A DNA stretch of 64,000 nt from Rugalucina vietnamica (taxonomy: Eukaryota; Mollusca; Bivalvia; Lucinida; Lucinidae), in contig OZ024869.1 in the NCBI GenBank assembly GCA_964017185.1, positions 6,160,501-6,224,500 of the forward strand, written 5' to 3'. The position numbers and the translations under genes are program-made. Shown here piece by piece: positions 31,801 to 39,299 of the stretch (positions are counted from its first letter, which is position 1; each line of letters begins with the position of its first letter). Under the pieces are notes generated by a model. It saw only the letters and a list, made by a program, of their open reading frames with translations, did not search any database and had not been told where the DNA came from.

Positions 31801-34621
31801 GGTGTATTCACAAACGATCCGTCACACGTACAATATAGGTCACGTACGGACGCACGAGTAGATGTCATCAAAGACAGTCCATGGTTCAATTTTCCTTATC
31901 CAGGTGTGTGTTTTGAGCCTGTGCGTGAGAAAACCAATAATTTGGGTTCCGACCAGGTCCGACACAAACCGGGCTGTACAGTCACAGAAGAAGGCTAGAA
32001 GCTTGAAATTTTGGATTTAAGAAGAAGAGGAATTGTACTATCCGTATAGCGAAAACAAAGGCGCCGATCAGCTTCGCAGTTACTGCGAAGCTGATCTGCG
32101 CCTTTGTTTTCGCCTTAGCAAATAGTTGGTTTTCTTATGCGAGAGCTGAATTATGATTTTCGTTAACGTCACATTTGCTGTTGACTTTGTCTAAATCACA
32201 GTTAAAGTTGCAGTATATGGCCTTTTTCGCGTAATTTATTTTTGCGATTTTAACATTCTCAAGCTAATTCTGTTGTTATTTCGCATAGAATGCCAAATGC
32301 ACATGCTTCGATCCAAATTTGGTATAACACTTACAGAAGATGTTTCTGACCATTTCAGGACAGTACGGGACAGTCAGTTTCAGCACAGCCGCTTTCATAT
32401 CATGTTTTATTGCCACAATTTTATCGATCCTGGACTCCATCAGCGACTATTACGCATGCGCAAGAGTATGTCGGGTACCAGCACCGCCATCACACGCGGT
32501 GAACAGAGGAATCTTGGTAGAAGGGTTGTGTAGTTTTCTGTCCGGTATCATCGGTTGTGGACACGCAACGACGACATCTGGGGGAAACATTGGAGCAATT
32601 GGAATAACAAAGGTAGAAATAAGAAGTGTTGAAATAATATATTTGTAAATTGTTGAAACAATATATTTGCCAAAATTCTTAGTTGAAGGTGAAAGTTCCT
32701 AGAATTTAATTTAAGCCAAAGTGCATTGAAATTAATACCTTTATGCGGCATTATTTGATCATGTAACAAATTAGTGTTGATATACCAACCATATGTGTCG
32801 GTCTCTTTTGCATACCTGCACCATGATATATTTGATAGACACTTGAGGCTGAAAATGCGTCTTTGGACGCAACCTTGGCATAAACAAACTGCAAAATAAA
32901 ATGCCTTCTCTGACTACACATCATGAAAGCATGTCCGTGAAATGTATACCCACTTAAACTCCATTTTTATATAGAATAACGGGGGTTTGCAGGGGTATAC
33001 CTATTTTTAGCTCACCTGAGCCGACACAAGGTGAGCTTATAATATGGTAGTCGAGCCGTCGTCCGTGCGTGCGTGCGTCCGTCCGTCCGTCCACACTTTC
33101 AACAACAAATATCTCCACAACTAGTCAGTCAATTGCAATCAAATTTTATCAGAAGCATCATTGGGGTGGGGGAAAAGTTGCATAAGGTTTTGGGCCAGGT
33201 CAGATCAGAACTCTGGTTTCCATGGCAACAGATAGCTCCCATAGGGTTACAATGGGGAAAATGCTATGAACACTCTAGTGCCTACATTTTTGATCGGATC
33301 TTCTTCATTCTTTCAGGTAACAAAGACAGCCATGAGATTTTGGATGAGTTCGAAATTCGGCAAGATTCCACCATGGACTGCGGAGTTAGCTGCCCTTGAG
33401 CGTTTGAAGAAATCCCCATTGACTTACAATGGGAAAGATGTTGTGAACACTCCAGCGCTTTCATTTCTGATCAGATCTTTTTCATTCTTGCAGGTAACAA
33501 GGACAACCATAAGATCTCGAATGAGTTCGAAATTCAGCAAGATTCGACCATGGACTGCGGAGTTGCCTGCCCTTGAGCGTTTGGAAAATGGCTGTTAAGT
33601 GTTGTGAACACTTTAGCACCTACATTTTTGATCGGATCTTCTTCATTCTTTCATGTAACAAGGACAGCCATGAGATCTCGGATGAGTTCGAAATTAGGCA
33701 AGATTTGACCATGGACTGCGGAGTTAGCTGCCCTTGAGCGTTTGAAAAATCCGATTGACTTACAATGGGAAAGATGTTGTAAACGCTCCAGCACCTTCAT
33801 TTCTAATGGGATCTTCTTCATTCTTGCAGGCAACAAGGACAGCCATAATATCTCGGACGAGTTCGAAATTGATCGAGTTTTGCTCATGGACTGCGGAGTA
33901 ACCTGTCCTTGAGTGTTTGAAAAATCAATATTTTGTGTGGTGGCCACTCTAGCGCCTTCAATTTTAATCGGATCTTCTTCATACTTAGAATTAACAAGGA
34001 TAGCCATGACACCTGGGATGAGTTCAAATTTCAGCCAGATCCGACCCTTGACTGCAGAGTTATCTGCCCTTAACTGTGTGAAAAATCAATATTTAGTGTT
34101 GTGGCCACTCTAGCGCCTTCATTTTTTTTTCGGATCTTCTTTATTCTTGGGAGTTACAAGGACATCTATAATATCAAGGTTGAGTTCGAATTTCGATCAG
34201 ATCCGACCTCTGACTATGGAGTTAACTGCCCTTGAGTGTTTGAAAAATCGATATTTTGTGTTGTGGCCACTCTAGCATCTTTGTTTTTCAGTGGATCTTC
34301 TTCATTCTTGCAGGTTACAAGAATAATTACAATATGTCGGATGAGTTAGAATTTCGGCCAGATCTGACCTCTGTCTGCGGAGTTAGCTGCCCTTTAGTGT
34401 TTGAAAAATTAATATTTTGTTTTGTGGCCACTCTAGCCCCTTCAATTTTGATTGGATCTTCTTCATTCTTAGAAGAAACAAGGATAACCATAACATCTTG
34501 GATGTGTTTCAATTTAAGCCAGATTCGACCCTGGACTGCGGAGTTAGCTGCCCTCGAATGTTTGAAAAATCAATTTTTGGTGCTGTGGTCACTCCAGCAT
34601 CTTCAATTTTGATCAGATCTT

Positions 34622-34664
<43 letters not shown>

Positions 34665-36765
34665 TTGTTCAGTGACTGTACTTGTTGACTCTCAGGTGAG
34701 CGATCGTTGCCCTTGGGCTATTTGTTCTTATTTTTCCTCCAAAACATAGATTGTGGGTACACGTTAGAACCGCCTCGGCGAAGCGGTTCTAACGTGTACC
34801 CTAAATCTATGTTTTGAGCAAAAAATAAGAAAAATATCCATTTTTCCTGTGAAAATTTTCATTTTTACAACAAAAATAATTTCTCTATATTGTATGGGCG
34901 TGTTTTCGTAATGAGTTCACATTCCTGTGATTGCAGGTTGCCAGTCGCCACGTATTTGTTGTTGCCGGCATCATCTACATTCTGTTTGGAATTTTTGGAA
35001 AACTGTCTGCCATTTTCATAACTATCCCCTACCCAGTCCTCGGTGGCGCTATTATCCTAATGTGGGGCACATTCTTCGGCGTCATTCTTTCAAATCTTCA
35101 GGTACGAATGTTTCTAAGTAACTACAAACATTTGCATACAATACCGTGGTGGTTGTCATATTACAATTTTGCTAGATCTAGAACATCGCCAGTATGTCTA
35201 TTCGTCCTGTATTTTAACAGTAACGTTGAAATAACATTAAAAAAAAAGTACCGATTAAAGCACCTAGATTTTTGTTGCAGGTGTTGAACATGTCCTCATC
35301 TAGAAATATGGCAATAATAGGACTCTCCATCATGGTTGGTATTATGATACCTATTTATATCAGGGAAACAAAGGATCCTATTAAAACTGGTATACTTGTA
35401 TTTGAGCCGCTGCATGAGAAAGCCAACAATTTGGGTTTCCAACCAAGTCCAACACAAACCGGTCTGTACAGTCACAGAAGCTGGCTAGAAGCAGTTAAGA
35501 AGAAGATGATGGACTGTACTATCTGTTACTGCACAGCTGATCTACGGGTTTGTTTTTTGCATTTGTAAAGTGTTGGTTTTCTCATGCTCATGCGTAAGCT
35601 CATTACAATACTTCTCCTTATTCGCTCACTTCTAACAGTCAGATTATTGTTAAATGTATTTTGAATGCAAAAATGTGCTATGTATATACATGTTTTACAG
35701 AATTATAATGGCACTAGTCAAATTATTGTTACAAGGTAAAGCACTACGAGTACTACCAGACCATAGAACAGAAGTCATTGTGTCAGTTATTAGCTTAGAA
35801 AACATTGATAAAATAAAAAGATTCTGACCCTTGAATTTCGAAAGCAAACATTGAAAATATGAGTGTTTCATGATACATGTATTCACATAGGTAATGAAGA
35901 CTTCGACAGTGTAATGACTATGATACTGGGGATGCCAAACCTAGCAGGCAGTATTATAGCGTGTTTCCTTGACAATACTGTGCCTGGTAAGGTTGTTAAA
36001 GGTTGTCGCTGCCTGAGATAACCAACAATCTGGGGTTCCGACCAGGTCCAACACAATCCGGCCTCTACAGTCACAGAGGCAGGCCAGAAGCTTGAAATTT
36101 CGGATTTATAAAGAAGAGGGATTGTACTATCCGTGTAACGGAAACAAAGGCGCTGACCAGCTGCACAGTTACTGCACAGCTGATCTGCGTTCTTTTTTCG
36201 CCTATGCATTTTGATTGTTTTCTATTAATCTTAAGTTATACCTGGATTTAACGTTCCGTCGTTTCCTACAAATATTCCAGCAGGAGAAGACGCTTCTCAA
36301 TTTGAATTTTTCGAAAACAGATACGAATTAAAATGAATCATCAAAGATAAATGGTTATATTAAAGAAGAAGGTAGTGGGTCATTCTGCACTGCGGTTTTG
36401 ACTTCTAAAGTTTAGTCGGTCACCCTTTATAGATCACAGAAATAAATATTGAAATTCACATTATCGAGACATTTTAAGTCATGCGGGATATACAAAAACT
36501 GGGGTTGACGCATGATTTTATTTACTCTGTGTGTCAGGTATTTAAAGACAACGTATTTTAATGCATCTTAGGCAACAGAGAAGACAGAGGAATAGCCGCC
36601 TGGCAGGTTTCCAAGGGAACAGAAGATACAATTGACATTGACCCTGACCTATATGATGAAGGTTATGAAGTGTATCTACCACTGGTACCAAGAAGATTTT
36701 TAGAATATAGAATAATGAAATATGTACCTTTCTTACCATATGTGAAAAGAAACAAACACTCATAA
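22620..36765 (+). CDS. SLC23-type sodium-dependent ascorbate/nucleobase transporter, 12 exons, 604 aa
   Basis: Coding exons: 22620-22805, 24661-24818, 25690-25799, 29767-29855, 30180-30355, 30906-31026, 31747-31903, 32359-32612, 34937-35101, 35281-35389, 35891-35986, 36572-36765. All introns are GT-AG, phases match, and the lengths total 1,815 nt (604 aa plus stop), the usual size of SVCT proteins. Family marks: YGVNDSPP before TM1, FQGAATEY, YRSRTDARVDV, PWFNFPYPG, SISDYYACAR, HAVNRGILVEG, NIGAIGITKV, SSRN and FLDNTVPG. By family knowledge it is a multi-pass plasma-membrane carrier moving ascorbate or nucleobases with sodium; the substrate cannot be read from sequence. The signature motif has Gly where vertebrate SVCTs have Pro (GNIGAIGITK). 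Upstream non-coding exons were not located. Confidence 0.95.
22828..23115 (+). repeat. GTCGGGACGTTGCC-family repeat in SLC23 intron 1
   Basis: Begins with a GTTTGTTTGTTTG run, then TTTAATGCCCAAGTCAACAG, GTTATGTCGGGACGTTGCCA, AATATAACCACCAAACAAAG, GAGCGGTTAAT, and ends GGCCCCAATGGGTGGGGGCC. The tRNA-free head and constant ends suggest a SINE-like or MITE-like unit of about 290 bp. Confidence 0.8.
23325..23585 (+). repeat. Foldback repeat, TTGTGGGTA family, copy 2
   Basis: Inserted within the previous repeat. Shows ACTTTTATATAGTAAAATTG, GTATACCTAATTTTC and GCATGGGCAAGTTTTCGTAA; the central palindrome is degenerate. Confidence 0.8.
23612..23834 (-). mobile_element. tRNA-Ser-like SINE, copy 1
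   Basis: Minus-oriented: head GGCGGCCGGGCGGTTAAGAG, B-box-like GGGTTCGAGCCC, then CCACATGTGAGACAAGCC, the conserved body GCGGGTGTGTCAGGTGGTTT, and the end CTTGAAAGGGACGTAAAAC. Homologous to the SINE that breaks the GPCR (59950) and to 49832-50092. No long A tail is left, so this is an older copy. Confidence 0.88.
24060..24345 (-). repeat. GTCGGGACGTTGCC-family repeat, reversed
   Basis: Carries AGAAATAGATGGGCTGCTT, CATACATATAAGACTTTTTG and AAATGGAGGCAACGTCCCGA in reverse order relative to 22828. Confidence 0.8.
24398..24447. mobile_element. 50-bp hairpin
   Basis: TATATAAGTAGTAATGGC and its exact complement GCCATTACTACTTATATA are separated by a 12-nt loop. It lies in SLC23 intron 1, and is probably a solo MITE core. 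Confidence 0.75.
24661..24818 (+). CDS. SLC23 exon 2 (TM1-TM2)
   Basis: Acceptor TTATTTTCAG, starts QSLLVLAGQLVVSLLVAEAM and runs through a second hydrophobic segment (STLFMTGISTIAMSVVG). Donor CAG|GTACTG, phase 2. The longest minus ORF over it is a shadow. Confidence 0.9.
24855..25010 (-). repeat. ACAAGTAGG-family repeat fragment, reversed
   Basis: GTAGCTGCTCACTCGGATTA, GTACCTGATTGTCAAT and CTGATTGCGCAATTTCCTGA are the complement of the family core. It lies in SLC23 intron 2, 36 nt after the exon 2 donor. Confidence 0.75.
25229..25332 (-). mobile_element. GAGCC-TIR MITE, half copy
   Basis: Only the outer half is present: AAATTTCAAGCTTCTAG, GGCCGGTTTGTGTCGGACC, CATTGTTGGTTTTCCCACG, GGCTC. 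The internal palindrome is missing. Confidence 0.82.
25410..25665 (+). repeat. Foldback repeat, TTGTGGGTA family, copy 3
   Basis: ATGTCCGTGAAATGAATACC, then GGGGTTTACAGGCGTAAAC, GTGGGTACTCGTTAGAACC and GCATATTTTCGTAATAAAAC. It ends 25 nt before SLC23 exon 3. Confidence 0.8.
25690..25799 (+). CDS. SLC23 exon 3
   Basis: Acceptor TTCTCTCTCCAG, codes (R)LPLFQGAATEYVIPLLIIA, then NEESTFCSTMSVQQHGT. Corresponds to the family segment beginning LPIVQGGTFAF. Donor ACAG|GTACAG, phase 1. Confidence 0.9.
26110..29560. repeat. 3.4-kb imperfect palindrome in SLC23 intron 3
   Basis: Two arms of about 1.6 kb in inverted orientation round a centre near 27950-28200. Matching pairs by eye: the AATTTGCATATTCATGAAT boxes at about 26660 and 26830 with complements near 29205 and 29040; GACAGAAAAAA (26694) with 29160-29185; GAACTTAAAATGGTACC (27862) with 28200-28220; GCAGAAATTTCATT (26193) with 29480-29495. 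Each arm is itself made of diverged units of about 200 bp, each with a phrase like ATGGTACCAATAGAATGCTA. The centre includes GAGCAGTGAGCATATTTT...CGTCGGTGACCCTTTAGA, which recurs at 43245-43350. No ORF. Confidence 0.85.
29767..29855 (+). CDS. SLC23 exon 4
   Basis: Acceptor CTATCTCCTCCAG, codes (A)GDVMDNNITTNVSVNADISM, then ERILYNVRA, an extracellular loop with NIT and NVS glycosylation sequons. Donor GCG|GTAAGG, phase 0. Confidence 0.9.
30180..30355 (+). CDS. SLC23 exon 5
   Basis: Acceptor CCAGTTTCAG, codes GSLMIAGLIHAFVGFSGLIG and on through two further hydrophobic segments to VQVHWWIAL. The family has GSHWG at the last point. The donor is the weak TATC|GTTAGT (phase 2), chosen because it restores the frame into exon 6 as ...ALSTAGVGV. 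Confidence 0.88.
30368..30408. repeat. (TA)n(GA)n microsatellite
   Basis: TATATATATATTATATATATATA followed by seven GA units, 13 nt after the weak exon 5 donor. Confidence 0.9.
30906..31026 (+). CDS. SLC23 exon 6
   Basis: Acceptor TTTACTTTATCAG; codes TAGVGVVLSLYLGNHNMPVP, then VWTPSLGFRIVWYPLHQVFA, matching the family stretch LRNVTLPVPVYS. Donor GCG|GTGAGT, phase 0. Confidence 0.92.
31180..31490 (+). repeat. ACAAGTAGG-family repeat, near full length
   Basis: In SLC23 intron 6: GGTACAAGTAGGTAATGATA, CCAAAAACCGAGGTGAAAA, GCAGCTATTTCCTAATAGGC, CAGAAGTATCGCCTTGGAAC, GATCAGTAATATAAAAT. Confidence 0.82.
31747..31903 (+). CDS. SLC23 exon 7
   Basis: Acceptor TTTTTATTAG; a hydrophobic start (ILISIILNWILCGVLTYAG), then the family hallmark YRSRTDARVDVIKDSPWFNF and PYPG. 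Donor CCAG|GTGTGT, phase 1. Confidence 0.95.
31915..32147 (+). mobile_element. GAGCC-TIR MITE in SLC23 intron 7, 11 nt after the donor
   Basis: Left end GAGCC at 31915, arm GAGAAAACCAATAATTTGGG, body TGTACAGTCACAGAAGAAGG and CTAGAAGCTTGAAATTTTGG, central 65-nt palindrome 32049-32113 (GCGAAAACAAAGGCGC and its complement), right arm TAGTTGGTTTTCTTATGCGA. The end is worn. Confidence 0.88.
32359..32612 (+). CDS. SLC23 exon 8 (carrier signature)
   Basis: Largest exon, acceptor TGACCATTTCAG. Codes (G)QYGTVSFSTAAFISCFIAT..., SISDYYACARVCRVPAPPSH, AVNRGILVEGLCSFLSGIIG, ending in the NAT signature region GGNIGAIGITK. Donor AAG|GTAGAA, phase 0. Lineage difference: Gly-Asn instead of Pro-Asn at the signature start. 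Confidence 0.96.
32930..34925 (+). repeat. Foldback repeat, TTGTGGGTA family, copy 4, split by insertion
   Basis: Left part 32930-33008 (ATGTCCGTGAAATGTATACC to GGGGTATACCTATTTTT) and right part 34728-34925 (CTTATTTTT.CTCCAAAACA, perfect palindrome GGTACACGTTAGAACCGCC and complement, then GGGCGTGTTTTCGTAATG). They are contiguous in other copies. The intervening 1.72 kb is a separate element. Confidence 0.85.
33009..34727 (+). mobile_element. 1.7-kb AGCTCACCTGAG-bounded element with internal 161/176-bp tandem array
   Basis: Starts AGCTCACCTGAGCC and finishes CTCAGGTGAGCGATCG, i.e. inverted ends, after a (GTCC)n/(GTGC)n run at 33066-33091. Inside are eight diverged units marked by GACTGCGGAGTTAGCTGCC, starting near 33380, 33557, 33718, 33893, 34054, 34215, 34377 and 34538. 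Spacings are 161-162 bp, with two of 175-177. A 40-nt poly-A (34624-34663) lies before the right end. Non-coding. Confidence 0.85.
34937..35101 (+). CDS. SLC23 exon 9
   Basis: Acceptor TTCCTGTGATTGCAG, exactly 55 codons, phase 0: VASRHVFVVAGIIYILFGIF, then GKLSAIFITIPYPVLGGAII and GVILSNLQ, matching the family positions GKFTALFASLPDPILGG. Donor CAG|GTACGA. Confidence 0.95.
35281..35389 (+). CDS. SLC23 exon 10
   Basis: Acceptor TTTTTGTTGCAG; VLNMSSSRNMAIIGLSIMVG, then IMIPIYIRETKDPIKT; family match MNSSRNLFVLGFSMFFGL. Donor ACTG|GTATAC, phase 1. Confidence 0.95.
35404..35601 (+). mobile_element. GAGCC-TIR MITE in SLC23 intron 10, 14 nt after the donor
   Basis: GAGCCGCTGCATGAGAAAGC, ACACAAACCGGTCTGTACAG, CACAGAAG.TGGCTAGAAGC, CTGCACAGCTGATCTACGGG. 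The palindrome has an internal deletion, so the copy is 198 bp. Flanks ATTT and ATTA may be a worn 4-bp duplication. Confidence 0.85.
35891..35986 (+). CDS. SLC23 exon 11
   Basis: Acceptor TGTATTCACATAG; codes (G)NEDFDSVMTMILGMPNLAGS, then IIACFLDNTVP. FLDNTVPG is a strong family mark. Donor CCTG|GTAAGG, phase 1. Confidence 0.95.
36003..36223 (+). mobile_element. GAGCC-TIR MITE in SLC23 intron 11, about 16 nt after the donor
   Basis: Left end worn (GTCGCTGCCTGAGATAACCA), then GGTTCCGACCAGGTCCAACA, AGGCCAGAAGCTTGAAATTT, ACTATCCGTGTAACGGAAAC, palindrome GCTGACCAGCTGCACAGTTA and complement; right end TTTTGATTGTTTTCT. Confidence 0.82.
36572..36765 (+). CDS. SLC23 exon 12 (C-terminus)
   Basis: Acceptor TAATGCATCTTAG; codes (G)NREDRGIAAWQVSKGTEDTI, DIDPDLYDEGYEVYLPLVPR and RFLEYRIMKYVPFLPYVKRN, ending KHS and TAA. 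The family pattern is PEERGLRQW then Y.LPF then K.L.Y.PF.P. The last residues are the cytosolic tail. Confidence 0.93.
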
Positions 36766-36783
36766 CAACAGCTCTTAAACCCA

Positions 36784-36985
36784 TTTTGACGAATGATTTC
36801 GCCCATCCGTTGTCATTTTAGGGGCACCAGTAGGAGTGATTTTAAATTTATATTCAATTCTCAAAGCAAACGTAATAGCCTCAGATGGGACGCCGCGTTC
36901 TGTCGCGTCACATCTGGGGTTATTTTGTTTGTTCATGCTTAATAATCTGGGGTTATTTTGTTTGTTCATGCTTTATGACACTAGG
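36784..36985 (-). repeat. Dispersed repeat with CCCAGATG..GACGCCGC hairpin
   Basis: GATGGGACGCCGCGTTCTG and GTCGCGTCACATCTGGGG fold together. The arm ATGACAACGGATGGGCGAAA is shared with 41810-41960. It begins right after the SLC23 stop, so it forms part of its 3' UTR or flank. Confidence 0.75.
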
Positions 36986-37024
36986 CTTATATGAGTTTAT
37001 ACTCTATAATAGATCAATCTAATT

Positions 37025-37921
37025 GTCCCCCGCCTTTTCGAAGAAAAGCGGAGGGACATAGTTTTTGGCTTTCCGTCCTTCCGTCCGTCCTTCCGTCCGT
37101 CCGTCCGTCCTTCCGTCCGTCCGTCCGTCCTTCCGTCCCCCTATAGGAGTATGTACTTTGTGTGCGCAACTCCTCCTACAGTTTTATTCCGATTCTTTTG
37201 AAACTTTACAGATGTCTTCATCATGCTTTGAAGATGTGCATGTGGTTTGGATATAATCCTCAGATTAATTTTTGACACTTTTTTCGCAATTTGAACTTAG
37301 TCATTTTTCGGGCATTTTGATAATGAAAGTGAATAGACAAAGGGTACCTTGTGTGCGCAACTCCTCCTACAGTTTTATTCCGATTATTTTGAAACTTTAC
37401 AGATGTCTTCATCATACTTTGAAGATGTGCATGTGGTTTGGATATAATCCTCAGATTAATTTTTGACACTTTTTTGCAAATTGAACTTAGTCGTTTTTCG
37501 GTATTTTGACAATGAAAGTGAATGGACAGTGGGTGCCTTGTGTGCGCAACTCCTCCTTCAGTTTTTAACTCAGATTCTTTTGAAACTTTACAGATGTCTT
37601 CATGATGCTTTGAAGATATGCATGTGCTTTGGATATAATCCTCAGGTTAATTTTTGACACTTTTTCGCAATTTGAACTTAGTCGTTTTTCAGGCATTTAT
37701 ACAATGAAAGTGAATGGACATTGTGTACCTTGTGTGCAAACTCCTCCCTCAGTTTTATTCTGATTCTTTTCAAACTGTACAGATGTCCTGGCCATGATTT
37801 GAAGATTTACATGTGGTTTGAATATAATCCTCAGATTAAAGATGAAGTAAATGCATGTGATTTGGATATACATTATTGTCAGATATATTTGTGTAACTAA
37901 ACAATTAAGGCGGGGACATAA
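37025..37921. mobile_element. 0.9-kb element with (TCCG)n head and four 190-bp tandem units
   Basis: Ends are inverted: TGTCCCCCGCCTT left, AAGGCGGGGACAT right. After a (CCGT)n stretch (37077-37139) come four units marked by GTGTGCGCAACTCCTCCT at 37160, 37351, 37540 and 37732 (spacing 189-192 bp), each with TTTGAAACTTTACAGATGTC and TTGGATATAATCCTCAG. No ORF. Confidence 0.85.
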
Positions 37922-38126
37922 ATTCTCTGAATTTGCTTGTTTTTAGTGTTTAAGAACACCTTGAAACACACACAAAAAAATAAAAGATTTTGAAAAGTGT
38001 CAGGCTTTTGTCTTTGTACATGTAACTACAGAACAACGAGAGTCATCCGAATGTCGAACCTTTTCGCTGGTTAAAAAAGCGTATAGCCATGATGATTGCC
38101 TTTTTCATGTTTGAAATATATACATA

Positions 38127-39088
38127 CGTGGGTGATCCAAGAAGTAATGCGAACACAACTGTATTTTAGTAACCAACGCAGATACATTTAAATAATTTGG
38201 CATGTGTACACGTGTATATATATGCAGTAATTAGGTGTAATATCACGAAGTTCGGATGACGAATTGAGATTTCAGGAATATTTGATTTGTCGACCCGAAG
38301 TCGACATGGACGCGAAATTGATTGAAAACGTCAATTTTGTTAGGGGTACGGGGAAAGATTTTGTGCTCCAATTTATTAAATTGACATTTATATACATCCA
38401 AATCATATTAGTTGTGTTATATATGCCTTATGTTTGGAAATAATAGAGAAAGCGAAATGCAAAGATCAGCAGGGACTATTCTGTGTTGCCTAGCAACAGC
38501 ATCTGACAAAAATATCACAATTTCTACGAAGTACGACAAATATCTGTAATTCGTGCGTATATTTGACTCGGATAAGATTGTAAATATCGATATTTATGCC
38601 CACAGTCTATCACAACGAAGAATGTTTATTCAAAAAATAAATATTGTATGGAATTTAACCTTTTTGGTTAAGTACAATGGGCGTTGATGAAAATGTGAAG
38701 ATTTTGAGAGATGAAAATTGACTCAAATTCTAGGGGGTACAGATAGCCAAACCTCAATAATTTACGCTGTGTTAAACTCATAAAGGTATGTGCTGTAAAT
38801 CTATTCAAGGGATTATTGTACTTTGGAATAAAACGATTATTGACTTAATTGTGCTTTGCATATGCCACTGCAGTACATAAATAAAATCCATTTTAACCGT
38901 GGCCAAGGTCGTTTACCTTGCATTCTCTTGTTGCTAGGCAACGAGGGTTGCTATGTGATTCAGTCGAAATAGCAATCGGATCTGGAAAATTCGATAATGC
39001 ATCATAATTCTGATGTAAACTATCTTGAAAAATGGCAATGGTGAAAGAAATTAAACAGGAGTTCGCATTACTTCTTGGATCACCCTCG
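38127..39088. mobile_element. 962-bp mariner-like non-autonomous element
   Basis: 28-bp terminal inverted repeats starting CGTGGGTGATCCAAGAAGTA and ending with its complement (27 of 28 match), flanked by TA on both sides (38125-38126, 39089-39090). TA target and end sequence suit Tc1/mariner. The interior has no transposase ORF. Confidence 0.85.
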
Positions 39089-39299
39089 TATAACTAAAAT
39101 AGTCCTCTAAAACAAACATGAACACATTGTCAAGAAATTTACTTTCTTATAAAAATAGTCAAAAATACAAGTAGGCAAAGATCAAGTTTGTATAACGGTA
39201 CATCTTGTCCTAAGCCATACAACCACCCTATGGAGGTATAAAACTTTACATTGTACGTTCCAGTTGTCTACAAAAGGTGTGTATTATTATTATCATTTA

